A stretch of DNA of 15,154 nt from JALOOE01 sp964423545 (GTDB lineage Bacteria; Chloroflexota; Anaerolineae; CG2-30-64-16): the NCBI GenBank assembly GCA_964423545.1, contig CAYRFV010000125.1:1-15154 (forward strand). The letters are read 5' to 3'. Below, in pieces: positions 1 to 7,448 of this stretch. Position numbers and translations under genes: made by a program. The number at the start of each line of letters is the position of its first letter. Position 1 is the first letter of the stretch. The notes under the pieces were generated by a model. It did not search any database. It was given only the letters and a program-made list of their open reading frames with translations, and was not told the origin of the DNA.

Positions 1-379
1 CGAGCTTCGCTTCGAGATCGAAGAGTCCTGCCTGGCCGCCATCGCCACCCAGCACCGGCTGCTGCATCCGGTCGTCCGCCAGCAGCTCGCCGCCAGCCGG
101 CGAAGTCTGTGTTGCACTTCGGCCGGCATGAATCCCGATACGACTGAACTCAGGACCCCGGCGCGGCGACGCCAGCGTGCGCCCTTCGGCGCCTGGCGCC
201 GGACCGGCGAGGGAGCGCTGCCCACCGAACCGCCGTTCGCGACAGGCGGCGCACTCGCCGTCCACGCCTGGCGCACCGCCGCACGCGCATTGGCGCTGCA
301 GAAGTGCGCGTTGCATGTATGTGGAGGCTGGCGTTGCCGCGGAAGCGACTTTCCGCTGGGTCAGCAGCTGCGTATTCAT
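1..379 (-). CDS. Partial DUF4157-type eCIS-associated protein (5' part only)
   Basis: This reading frame starts at 379 and runs off the left edge, so only the first 126 residues are seen. The start is fixed by a strong Shine-Dalgarno (AGGAAGGGG, 394-386) six bases upstream. Residues 26-50 carry a leader with C31, C33, C43 and C46 in CxC-x9-CxxC spacing, almost the same as the leader of the neighbouring DUF4157 protein (C29, C31, C41, C44). Around residues 77-90 is EFSRIGIHAGRSA, which resembles the F-x-x-V-x-V-H segment of DUF4157 domains. The rest visible is Gly/Ala-rich and unrecognised. It sits 28 bases after the DUF4157 gene in the same operon. I infer a second eCIS cargo or cargo-adaptor protein; its actual activity would lie beyond the window. 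An overlapping frame starting at 398 gives an arginine-rich shadow and was not chosen. Confidence 0.72.
   Translation of the reverse strand, partial: MNTQLLTQRKVASAATPASTYMQRALLQRQCACGGAPGVDGECAACRERRFGGQRSLAGPAPGAEGRTLASPRRGPEFSRIGIHAGRSATQTSPAGGELLADDRMQQPVLGGDGGQAGLFDLEAKL
249..301. repeat. Diverged coding repeat, copy A (Cys4 leader)
   Basis: These 53 bases align without gaps to 1444-1496, with 45 identical positions by hand count. Both copies encode the CACGG...GECAACR part of the N-terminal leaders of two adjacent proteins. This is paralogous coding sequence, not a mobile element. Confidence 0.7.
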
Positions 380-385
380 GGATTA

Positions 386-394
386 CCCCTTCCT
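386..394 (-). promoter_or_regulatory. Ribosome binding site of the partial left-edge gene
   Basis: AGGAAGGGG read on the minus strand, six bases before the ATG at 379. It decides the start and the reading frame of the partial gene against a competing ATG at 398 in another frame. Confidence 0.65.
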
Positions 395-407
395 GCATGC
401 GCCGCGA

Positions 408-1568
408 TCAGAAGTATGGCACACCGTAGAGCTTGTAGATCTCACGCTCCAGTCTACTCAGTCCTTCGGCCAACGGTCGAGTAGCCTGTTCCGCCAATCC
501 TGGAACTACGTCCTCACCGGTATGCCAGGTCCAGGTACAGAGATGGTGGAGATTGCAGGTTCCATCGCTGTTGCGGCTTTCGACCGGCGATGCCTCATCG
601 TAGCTATCCTCGCACCCGCCATCTGCGGTGAAACAAACCTGGTCGCCGGGCGGGCACTCGAAGTAGCTGGATCGAACCGGAACTTCCCGGTAACAAGTCC
701 TTCCGCTATGGAACATTCCAGAGAATCCGGTATCCCGGCAGTAGTTCGAGGCCCCTGCGTAGTAGGCCTCATCCGGGTGGCTCCGGCAGCTTCGTTGAAT
801 CAGGTGTGGCCTTCCGACACCAGACTGCTGCACCACATGCGCCAACTCGTGCGCGATCAGCCGCTGTCCTTCGCGCGTACCGGGTGCAAACTTGCCGGCG
901 CCAAACACTACATGATGGCCCACTGTGTAGGCCTGCGCGTTCACCTCGCGCGCCGATTGCTCAGCGTCGGGGCTCGAATGCACGCGCACCTGCGCAAAGT
1001 CATGGCCGAAACGCTGCTCCATATCCTGCTTGAGCACCGGGTCCAGCGGCCTACCCGGATTGGCAAGGGTGCGATCCACGCTGGGGGGTGCGGGGTTCGT
1101 CTCCCCGGTCGCCAGTCCTGCGGAACGCTGGATGCACGAAGATACGCGGCCGACTGGCGTCTGTCTCGGCGTTGCCATCACCTGATCAGCCATCCGATCC
1201 GCTTCCTGCTCGTATATGTCGCCCGGTCGGTTGATCGCAAGCGTCGTCTGGTGCGCGCTGCGGGCCGGCAGATATGCGGGGATTCGGGCTAGATCACGGA
1301 CGAATGCCCACGGCGCGGCACTGCGCGCGGCCGGCTCCGGCCTCTGGCTCGCGTAACGCAACCTCTCGGGCAGGGTGGACTTCACGCCGGTCATGCTGGC
1401 TTCTCCGCCCCCCTTTCGTTGCAGTCGCTTCTGTCTACACGCTGCGCACTCCCCTTCCACGCCGGGCGAGCCGCCGCACGCGCATCTGCGCTGGAGCAGG
1501 CCGGACGGAACGGCCGCAGCCGGTAACGGTGGCGGAATCTTGGCTTGAGCCTGCAAGGGTGCGTTCAT
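408..1568 (-). CDS. DUF4157 domain protein with Cys4 leader and Cys-rich C-terminus (candidate eCIS effector)
   Basis: 386 residues. Order of parts: an N-terminal leader with C29, C31, C41 and C44 (CxC-x9-CxxC, likely metal binding); a basic linker; INRPGDIYEQEADRMADQVM at 112-131, a segment typical of proteins preceding DUF4157; the DUF4157 domain at about 171-252 with HELAH at 240-244, a zinc-metallopeptidase HExxH motif; then a C-terminal region of about 125 residues with eight cysteines (261, 277, 292, 305, 312, 319, 338, 344). DUF4157 is known as a domain frequent in proteins encoded in eCIS loci, often as an effector or effector-associated module. Whether HELAH is catalytic here cannot be seen; a third zinc ligand is not obvious. 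The start overlaps the stop of the upstream gene as ATGA, indicating translational coupling. No signal peptide is seen, as expected for a cytoplasmic protein loaded into a tube. Function as cargo is inference; the family assignment is firm. Confidence 0.9.
   Translation of the reverse strand: MNAPLQAQAKIPPPLPAAAVPSGLLQRRCACGGSPGVEGECAACRQKRLQRKGGGEASMTGVKSTLPERLRYASQRPEPAARSAAPWAFVRDLARIPAYLPARSAHQTTLAINRPGDIYEQEADRMADQVMATPRQTPVGRVSSCIQRSAGLATGETNPAPPSVDRTLANPGRPLDPVLKQDMEQRFGHDFAQVRVHSSPDAEQSAREVNAQAYTVGHHVVFGAGKFAPGTREGQRLIAHELAHVVQQSGVGRPHLIQRSCRSHPDEAYYAGASNYCRDTGFSGMFHSGRTCYREVPVRSSYFECPPGDQVCFTADGGCEDSYDEASPVESRNSDGTCNLHHLCTWTWHTGEDVVPGLAEQATRPLAEGLSRLEREIYKLYGVPYF
1444..1496. repeat. 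Diverged coding repeat, copy B (Cys4 leader)
   Basis: Partner of the copy at 249-301 (45 of 53 positions identical by hand count). It lies inside the DUF4157 gene and encodes its cysteine leader. Conservation is confined to the leader, while the following residues differ between the two proteins. Confidence 0.7.
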
Positions 1569-1822
1569 TTCGCCAGGCCTCCATAGACTGCCTGCGCCAC
1601 CTGTGCGCCGATCCGCTCAGGTCGCGCACCGGGCGTGAGATCGAACGAGCCGCCGTCCACCACGGACATTGCGCCACCGGCAGACAGACCGACCGGGATT
1701 CCCTGCTCAGCGAACAGCCTTGCCAGCTCCGCCTCCACAGCCGCGGCGATTCGATAGCGGTCACCCGCCGGGAACCCCTCCAACACCAGCTCCTCGATCC
1801 GCAGCCGGACATCCGCCATCAT
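1565..1822 (-). CDS. Small eCIS-associated protein, unknown function
   Basis: 85 residues from the ATG at 1822. This start was chosen because GAGGAAG lies at 1834-1828, five bases upstream; a GTG at 1849 would instead give a 94-residue form overlapping the ATPase stop by 4 nt. The protein reads as a short helical/strand domain beginning RLRIEELVLEGFPAGD, then a helix AAAVEAELARLFAEQG, a hydrophobic turn, and a C-terminal helix. There are no cysteines, no signal peptide and no membrane segment. Its stop overlaps the DUF4157 start by 4 nt. Small proteins with an IExLVLxGFP-like opening occur beside the AAA and DUF4157 genes of other eCIS loci as I recall them, but I know no function. A chaperone or adaptor for the following DUF4157 protein would fit its position; this is inference only. 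Confidence 0.8.
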   Translation of the reverse strand: MMADVRLRIEELVLEGFPAGDRYRIAAAVEAELARLFAEQGIPVGLSAGGAMSVVDGGSFDLTPGARPERIGAQVAQAVYGGLAK

Positions 1823-1827
1823 GGTTG

Positions 1828-1834
1828 CTTCCTC
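1828..1834 (-). promoter_or_regulatory. Ribosome binding site deciding start of the small protein
   Basis: GAGGAAG on the minus strand, five bases before ATG 1822 (or eight before ATG 1819). It favours the shorter form over the GTG at 1849, which has no comparable site. Confidence 0.5.
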
Positions 1835-1845
1835 GCCGTCCACCA

Positions 1846-3903
1846 TCACACCCAGTCGCCGATCTCGCCAACCGTCAACGGCTTCTCCAGCTTGGCGTAT
1901 TCGATCTGAGCCGCGCGCAGCAGGTGGGCCATGCGCACCGGCTCCCCGGCATCGGCGGCCAGGAACGCGGCATTGAGCGCGATGTTGCGAATGTTGCCGC
2001 CCGCCACGTTCAGCCGCGCCAGCCGCGTGGCATCCAGTCCCTCGGTCGGCGTTGCCGCCGGAAAGACCCGTCGCCAGATTTCGGCGCGCTGGACCGCATC
2101 CGGAAATGGAAAGTTGACGATGAAGCGAATCCGACGCAAGAAGGCGAGATCGAGCGCCTCCTTCATGTTCGTGGTCAGAATCGCCAGCCCGCGATAGGCC
2201 TCCATGCGCTGAAGCAGATAGCTGACTTCGATGTTGGCGTAACGGTCATGGCTGTCCTTGACCTCGCTGCGCTTGCCGAAAAGCGCATCAGCCTCATCGA
2301 ACAGCAGCACGGCGCCGCCATCCTCCGCCGCATCGAACACGCGCCGCAGGTTCTTCTCCGTTTCACCGATGTACTTGCTGACCACCTGGCTCAGGTCGAT
2401 GCGATACAGGTCGAGATGCAGCTCGTTGGCCATCACCTCGGCAGCGAGGGTCTTGCCTGTACCGCTGACACCAGAAAACAGCGCGCTGATGCCCAAGCCA
2501 CGACTGCTCTTGGCGGCGAAGCCCCACTCCTCGTAGACCTTCGCGCGTTGGCGCACTTGTCGCAGCACGTCGCGCAGGGTCTGGAGTTGGGCTGCGGGCA
2601 GTACCAGATCCTCCCAGCCCGCGGCCGAGGAGATTCGCTGCGCCAATTCATCCAGCCGCGGCCGTGACTGCACCCGGCACGCATCCCACAGCCGGCCATC
2701 GAGCCCGGCCGACCCGCCGGTGAGCGCCTGACCGGCGACTGCGGCGGAGGCCGATCGGATCCCTGCTGCGTCCAGGCTGAACTGCGTCACCAGCGTCTCC
2801 ACATGCCCGTTGAGGTCGGCGGCCACCGCACCCAGCGCCTGCCGCCACAGCGTTCGCTGCTCTTGAGCCGTGGGTCGCGCCACGTCGAAGCTGACCAGTG
2901 GGCGCCAGCGCAAGGTGCGCGGCTCCCGGCCGGTAAGGATGACCAGGCTGCCCACACCCTCCGCAAACCGGACAACCGCCTGAGCGTGCACAGCATCGGC
3001 TGCGTCAAGCTCGTCGCAATCTAGCAGCAGCACAGCGCGGCTGAAAATGGCCTCGCGCTCCCAGAGCCGCGTGAACGCGTCCAATTCGCGAGGGTCGCCG
3101 GGCAGACTCTGCGCAGCCGCAACGAACAGGCTCCAGCCCGACTTGCGGCAGGCAGCCGCAGCCACGCTGCGCTTGTCGGCCGAGTTGGGGCCGCACAACT
3201 GCACGGCGGGCGCCGGCGCGCCGGCTGCCGGCTGCGACCACATGCCGGCGATGCGTTCCGCCAGTCGATCCTGGGACGGAATCACGACGGTCGCCTGGCG
3301 TGCACGCTCGACGATGCCGGCCAGCCGGTCATCCAGATAGGCAACGCCCAGCAGATGGTGCAGCACGCGCTCGTCAATGTGGAGCGGGCTGAAAACCGGG
3401 CCGGAACCTGCACCCACCTCGATCAGCCGCCAGCGTCGCAGCGCAGCTTCCGGCGCCAACGCACTCCAGTGCGGATCGGGCAGCGCGGCCAGGGCCAGGC
3501 TGAAGGTCGGATACGTCCGCTGCGGATCACCGTGCGCGGCAGCGAAGAGCGAGCCGAAATCCGCATCCAGCTCTGCGCCTGCGCACAGAAGCAATACGTC
3601 TCGCTCGAACGGAGACAGCCCAAAGTCGGCGCACAGCGATTCCAGCGCTGAGGGCGCTGGCAGCGCCTGCGCGGCAGCCCGCAGATCCTCCTGCGCGGAC
3701 AGCAACGCCTTGTCACGCCCGGCATGCTCACTGTCGGCGCGGCCGGCCTCGCCTGCGGCTGGCCGCGCGGGCAGCGCCAGATGGCTGCGCATGAGGTCTA
3801 GTGCGGCGCGCAGATAGCGCTGGTTCGCAGTATGCCAGTCAGCCGCACCGGTCAGCCCCGTTTCAGGAGCATTGCCCGATGCGCGGTTCGTAATAGCAAC
3901 CAT
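1846..3903 (-). CDS. AAA+ ATPase of the contractile injection system (Pvc15/Afp15-like)
   Basis: 685 residues. The C-terminal AAA+ domain (about 430-685) is complete: Walker A GVSGTGKT at 478-485, Walker B LLFDEAD at 533-539, sensor-1 ILTTN ending at N579, and arginines at 590, 591 and 593 in the arginine-finger region. The middle part (about 200-400) looks like a second, degenerate AAA domain: GPNSADKR at 238-245 in place of a P-loop, LLLDCDEL at 292-299 in place of Walker B, and VILTGREP as a sensor-like strand. The N-terminal 200 residues are helical. In Afp and PVC loci an ATPase of this kind is encoded beside the Pvc16 gene and is thought to act in particle assembly; it is not ClpV and this is not a type VI secretion locus. 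The start overlaps the DUF4255 stop by one base (TGATG). It acts in the cytoplasm. The exact substrate is unknown. Confidence 0.93.
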   Translation of the reverse strand: MVAITNRASGNAPETGLTGAADWHTANQRYLRAALDLMRSHLALPARPAAGEAGRADSEHAGRDKALLSAQEDLRAAAQALPAPSALESLCADFGLSPFERDVLLLCAGAELDADFGSLFAAAHGDPQRTYPTFSLALAALPDPHWSALAPEAALRRWRLIEVGAGSGPVFSPLHIDERVLHHLLGVAYLDDRLAGIVERARQATVVIPSQDRLAERIAGMWSQPAAGAPAPAVQLCGPNSADKRSVAAAACRKSGWSLFVAAAQSLPGDPRELDAFTRLWEREAIFSRAVLLLDCDELDAADAVHAQAVVRFAEGVGSLVILTGREPRTLRWRPLVSFDVARPTAQEQRTLWRQALGAVAADLNGHVETLVTQFSLDAAGIRSASAAVAGQALTGGSAGLDGRLWDACRVQSRPRLDELAQRISSAAGWEDLVLPAAQLQTLRDVLRQVRQRAKVYEEWGFAAKSSRGLGISALFSGVSGTGKTLAAEVMANELHLDLYRIDLSQVVSKYIGETEKNLRRVFDAAEDGGAVLLFDEADALFGKRSEVKDSHDRYANIEVSYLLQRMEAYRGLAILTTNMKEALDLAFLRRIRFIVNFPFPDAVQRAEIWRRVFPAATPTEGLDATRLARLNVAGGNIRNIALNAAFLAADAGEPVRMAHLLRAAQIEYAKLEKPLTVGEIGDWV

Positions 3904-5189
3904 CAGATCGTCACCTGTGGCGCGTTGTACTGCCCGGTCACACCGACGCCCAACGGGCTCTCGGCGCCGTCCACCTGCACCCGCGCCAGGTATGCGCCGG
4001 GGAAAACGCGCTCCACGGAAAAGCCGATGGTCGCGATCTCGACCTGGGCCGGATTCACGATGCCGTTTGCCGGTGGGGCATCGAAAGCGTAAGCGCGTGC
4101 CGGACGCCCTTCCGGTGCATTGAACTCGTAGAGCACGAGTTTCACCCGCTGCGTCCGGCCGACGAGGGGGCTGAAGGTTGCCGTGATCGTGGCCGATTGC
4201 AGCGTGACGCCATCGACGACTACCGGCGCGCCGTTCTCAAGCGTCGGGGTCACATTCGAGACGCCGAAGGTAGCCACCGGATGGAGCACGAATGCCGCAG
4301 CATTCGATTCCACGCCGCCGTGCAGCGTAGGCGGTGTGCCCATGGGCGTGGGGTGTTCGATCTGTGCGCTCTGGATGCCGGCCCGCAGGCCAGCAGGCAG
4401 CGCCACGTCAACCTGCGTATCGCCGACTTGAGCAGGCGCCAGCGTCGTCACCGTCGAGCCGATGCGCACGCGCGTCACGTTGCCGCGCAGCCCCACACCT
4501 GTGATGCGCAGCGTACTCCCCGCGGTGATCGGCTGTCCTGCGCCGGCAGTCGATTCGACCTGCTGGATCACCGGCTGGCGGAATGTAACCACATACAAGT
4601 TGCGCTCTCGCACGGGCAACGTCGCGCGCGGGCTGCTCTTGCCCTCAATCAGCACGACCGTGCCCTGGAACGCCACCGACAGCACGTGAGTCGTCTGGAA
4701 GAACACCGACCACAGCTTCGCCAGCTCCTCCAGCGAGAGCGGCAGCTGCGTGAATTTGACCAGCTCGGACTCCTCGTCGAGATTGGAGGTCGTCAGGGAC
4801 GCGGTCGCATTGATCACATCCCGGATGCGCTGGCGCGGGAGGATCGGCTGTTCGTGCAAGATGCGCAGGACACTGCCAAGCACGCGCTGCGGCTCCAGCT
4901 CGCTGTCACTGCCGTAAAAGGAGAGCAGGTAATGCAGATCGATCGCTGCGCGCGGCCGTTGGATCAGACCTCCATCGGAGCTGCGGGAGGGCACATCGGC
5001 ATTGCGCCACGCGGCGTTGGGCGTCACCTGATAGAGGTAGACGTTGACGCCAGGATTCGGCAGAAGATTGCTGGGCGCATTGGGACGCACGGCCGTCGCC
5101 GACGCGCCGTTGACATCCCTGCTGACCACGTCATCCAGGATTTGCCGGAGGGTCGCCGTGACGGTGGCGATCGCCAGGAAATTGCTCAT
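3903..5189 (-). CDS. DUF4255 / Pvc16-family protein with extra Ig-like (IPT/TIG-type) domains
   Basis: 428 residues. Residues 1 to about 180 form the DUF4255 (Pvc16_N) domain: SNFLAIATVTATLRQIL at the start, VNVYLYQVTPNAAWRN at 48-63, IDLHYLLSFYG at 83-93 and the LxRILHEQPIL segment at 108-117. From about 205 to 300 is an all-beta segment (RQPVIQQVES... LRITGVGLRGNVTRVRIGS) that resembles an IPT/TIG Ig-like domain; a further beta-rich segment of about 125 residues follows. In Afp, the Pvc16 homologue caps the distal end of the tube and sheath and limits length; that role is transferred here by family. The added beta domains are longer than I expect for a plain cap and could decorate or anchor the particle end. 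The start overlaps the upstream stop by 4 nt (ATGA) and has a clear GAGGGAAGG site before it. Confidence 0.93.
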   Translation of the reverse strand: MSNFLAIATVTATLRQILDDVVSRDVNGASATAVRPNAPSNLLPNPGVNVYLYQVTPNAAWRNADVPSRSSDGGLIQRPRAAIDLHYLLSFYGSDSELEPQRVLGSVLRILHEQPILPRQRIRDVINATASLTTSNLDEESELVKFTQLPLSLEELAKLWSVFFQTTHVLSVAFQGTVVLIEGKSSPRATLPVRERNLYVVTFRQPVIQQVESTAGAGQPITAGSTLRITGVGLRGNVTRVRIGSTVTTLAPAQVGDTQVDVALPAGLRAGIQSAQIEHPTPMGTPPTLHGGVESNAAAFVLHPVATFGVSNVTPTLENGAPVVVDGVTLQSATITATFSPLVGRTQRVKLVLYEFNAPEGRPARAYAFDAPPANGIVNPAQVEIATIGFSVERVFPGAYLARVQVDGAESPLGVGVTGQYNAPQVTI

Positions 5190-6175
5190 CGCCTTCCCTC
5201 ACTCTGGTTTTGCAGGTATTCTTCGAGCGACAGCCGCGGCGCAGGGGGAGCAGCCGGCGCCGGCCTCGGGGGTGGCGCCGGCCGCTGTACAGCGCGCACT
5301 TCAACGCGGCCGATGGTGATCTCGATCGCGGGCGGCGGCGCAGGCGGCGGCGCGGGCGAGACGGTCGCGTCGGCAGCGCCGCGTTCCGGGCCGCGCACCG
5401 GCGCCGCGCGGCCGGCCGGGGTCGCAGGGTGAGATGCACCCTGTCGTGCCGGTCTCAACGACCTGGGTTCGGCCACGCCGAAATCGAACGGCGCCAGCAG
5501 CAGCGGTTCCATCGCGGCATCGTTCCATGCCGCGCCTGCTTCGCCCCGCACCGCCGGCGTCGAGTGCGCGACCGCTGCGGGGGATCGCTCCACCGCCGCG
5601 CTTCCCCGCAGCGAAGCCGCCGCATCATCCTCCGCCGCCGGTCTGGCGGTCGGCCGGCGCACTCCCGCCGCTGGCGCCACCACTCCCGGCGCTGCTGCTC
5701 CGGGCGGCAAGGAGTCCTGCGCGCCTTCGTGAAGCGGCCTGAGCAGCAGACTCGCCTCGGACGCCTCGACCCGGACCCCCTGTCGGAATGACAGTGAAGG
5801 GGGTTCCTGCGCCACGAGCCGATCCTCAGCGCGACGGCCGGCGCCCGGATCTGCTGCGCCCTCACCCTGCACCAGCGCACCGGGCTGCGACGGTCCCGCC
5901 GGTGGAGTCGGCCGCACGATCGCGGGACTCCCGCCATCTGACGCTTGAGATGCCATCGCGGGCGGAAGCTCCAATCGCGGCGCGGCCTGTACTACAGCCG
6001 GACCACCGGTCACCCCTGGCAGGGCCGGCGCCGACTGCCGCGAAGCCGGGCTCTCACCGGCTTCGAACGCATCCCAGGACGCCGGCTCCTGCGCAAACAG
6101 CGGCGCGACCACCGGTTCCGCGGCCGGCGTCAGACCGAGTGTACGGCTTGCCAATCGGGTCAGAAAGTCTGCCAT
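5186..6175 (-). CDS. Pro/Ala-rich eCIS linker protein with conserved ends, unknown function
   Basis: 329 residues, mostly low-complexity Pro, Ala, Arg and Gly, and probably disordered between about residues 30 and 280. Two ends look ordered: an N-terminal helix MADFLTRLASRTLGLTP, and a C-terminal ITIGRVEVRA strand segment (286-295) followed by a proline stretch and SLEEYLQNQ (316-324). I recall proteins with the same plan (short N-terminal helix, disordered middle, GRIEVRA and SLEEYL ends) at this place in other eCIS loci, but they have no established function. A tether between the baseplate protein upstream and the DUF4255 protein downstream would fit; this is inference. It overlaps both neighbours (1 nt and 4 nt). 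The plus strand here also has long open frames because of the GC bias; the operon position and the conserved ends support the minus strand. Confidence 0.85.
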   Translation of the reverse strand: MADFLTRLASRTLGLTPAAEPVVAPLFAQEPASWDAFEAGESPASRQSAPALPGVTGGPAVVQAAPRLELPPAMASQASDGGSPAIVRPTPPAGPSQPGALVQGEGAADPGAGRRAEDRLVAQEPPSLSFRQGVRVEASEASLLLRPLHEGAQDSLPPGAAAPGVVAPAAGVRRPTARPAAEDDAAASLRGSAAVERSPAAVAHSTPAVRGEAGAAWNDAAMEPLLLAPFDFGVAEPRSLRPARQGASHPATPAGRAAPVRGPERGAADATVSPAPPPAPPPAIEITIGRVEVRAVQRPAPPPRPAPAAPPAPRLSLEEYLQNQSEGRR

Positions 6176-6909
6176 CAGCTTACCATGTCGAGATAGGCCC
6201 GGCGTCTGACAGCGCTAAGCGCCAGGATCTCCGTCTCGCCCCAGCCATACGCCCGCGCCAGGGCATCCACCTCTCGGAGCAACCGCCTTGCCTGTATCTC
6301 GATCTTGAGCCAGAGAAAGGAGGCAATGTCGAAGACAAGCTGCCACTCATGGCCGCAAGCCGGACACGTCAGCGCCAGCCCAACCTCGGCCAGCGGATCG
6401 TGCGCGGCCATCTCTTCGGCAACCATCGTCAGGACCCCCTCTGAGAGCTGATTGACGGCCATTTCGGCGCCGTCACGAATCGCTCGCACGATGCAGCGCT
6501 CGAAGAGCCGCAGCCGCGCCTCGGTCACATCGGATAGGCCGACGATCGCGGCCAGATCCAGGCTGTCGGGCAGGCGATACTGCACCATGAAACCCTCGCT
6601 GACCACCTGGAGCGGCGCATCCCCGACGCCATCGCTCGAGGCCGCCAACAGGTCACGGGTGTCCAGGTTGAATTCGACGCGACCTTCGCAGGCCGGACAA
6701 CGACCCTGGCCGGCGATGCGCCGGCCGAAGGCGCGCTCGTAGACCGCAAGAAGCCGCGCATCGCGTTGGCCGCCCGGCAGTTGCGCCAACTCGCGCCGCG
6801 TCTGCCCCGGCTCCCACGCGGCCAGGATGGTCAAGGCGCGATCCAGTGGGTGCTGTGTTGCACCAGCCTCCCATAGGCGCAGGAGTCCGTCGGGGGAAAG
6901 CCCGGTCAT
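6175..6909 (-). CDS. T4-type baseplate / hub-assembly protein with two CPxC knuckles
   Basis: 244 residues, similar in plan to the T4 base plate protein family (Pfam T4_baseplate) found in eCIS loci. Visible signs: an N-terminal helix with WEAGATQHPLDRAL (13-26), a CPAC pair at 71-74, a second CPACGHEW at 182-189, and the typical C-terminal helical block ASFLWLKIEIQARRLLREVD then LARAYGWGETEILALSAVRR (217-236). The four cysteines probably bind one zinc. The phage relatives help assemble the baseplate hub; here it likely does the same for the needle base. The start lies two bases after the tube stop, with AGGA six bases before the ATG. No transmembrane segment is seen. Confidence 0.87.
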   Translation of the reverse strand: MTGLSPDGLLRLWEAGATQHPLDRALTILAAWEPGQTRRELAQLPGGQRDARLLAVYERAFGRRIAGQGRCPACEGRVEFNLDTRDLLAASSDGVGDAPLQVVSEGFMVQYRLPDSLDLAAIVGLSDVTEARLRLFERCIVRAIRDGAEMAVNQLSEGVLTMVAEEMAAHDPLAEVGLALTCPACGHEWQLVFDIASFLWLKIEIQARRLLREVDALARAYGWGETEILALSAVRRRAYLDMVS

Positions 6910-6911
6910 CG

Positions 6912-7436
6912 TTATCCTGGTTCGGTGAAGATGGGCTCAGCCGGCTCCGCCACCTCGTAGTCGCGTTCCCACCCCTCGTTCTCCAGTTTGATCGTCTGGA
7001 TTGCCACGGCATTTGCGTTCGCGTCGAGATCGGGCAACGCCTGGTATTCCGAAACCCAGCAGCGGAAGACCTTGTAGGCGATAGCGAGCTGGCCGGCTTC
7101 GTTGTAGACCTCGATGATCAGGTCCTTGCGGAAATCCTTCAAAGAGGTCTCGGCGCCCAGGCCTGAACCGAAGTTCCAGACCTTGTTGGCCCACTGCTCG
7201 AATTCCTTGTCGTGGGTCACCCCACGTTCCAGGGTGATCGCCTCGTACTTCGTGCGGCCCGGCGACTTGCGGCCGGTGCTCGGATCGCCGCCCTCGCGGT
7301 GCTCCACCACTTCCGTCGTACGCTTGAGGGCGCCGACCTTGCTGATGCCTGCCACGTAGCGGCCGTCCCACTTGACGCGGAACTTGAAATTCTTGTACGG
7401 ATCGAAGCGCTGTGCGTTCACGCTGAACTGAGCCAT
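6912..7436 (-). CDS. Contractile tail tube protein (gp19/Hcp-like)
   Basis: 174 residues from the ATG at 7436, chosen because AGGAGGAG lies just upstream (7448-7441) and because MAQFSVNAQRFDPYKNFKF is the usual beginning of this family. The frame stays open a further 49 codons upstream, but that stretch is inside the sheath gene and arginine-rich. Family signs: NFKFRVKWDGRYVAGISKVG near the start, the KRTTEVVEHREGGDPST loop, a GRTKYEAITLERGVTHDKEFEQW block, and the C-terminal IQTIKLENEGWERD strand. It builds the inner tube that is driven through the target envelope, wrapped by the sheath encoded directly upstream (11-base gap). Only one tube gene is present in this window. Confidence 0.95.
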   Translation of the reverse strand: MAQFSVNAQRFDPYKNFKFRVKWDGRYVAGISKVGALKRTTEVVEHREGGDPSTGRKSPGRTKYEAITLERGVTHDKEFEQWANKVWNFGSGLGAETSLKDFRKDLIIEVYNEAGQLAIAYKVFRCWVSEYQALPDLDANANAVAIQTIKLENEGWERDYEVAEPAEPIFTEPG

Positions 7437-7440
7437 CTTT

Positions 7441-7448
7441 CTCCTCCT
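7441..7448 (-). promoter_or_regulatory. Ribosome binding site of the tube gene
   Basis: AGGAGGAG, four bases before ATG 7436, overlapping the last base of the sheath stop codon. It fixes the tube start well inside the longer open frame and suits the high expression needed for a polymer subunit. Confidence 0.7.

Noticed and set aside
177..1292. 371-codon open frame on the plus strand over the DUF4157 gene
   Set aside because: No motif, and it crosses two minus-strand genes with clear ribosome sites and shared motifs.
4197..5432. 411-codon open frame on the plus strand over the DUF4255 gene
   Set aside because: His/Arg-rich shadow without recognisable domains; the DUF4255 signature is on the other strand.
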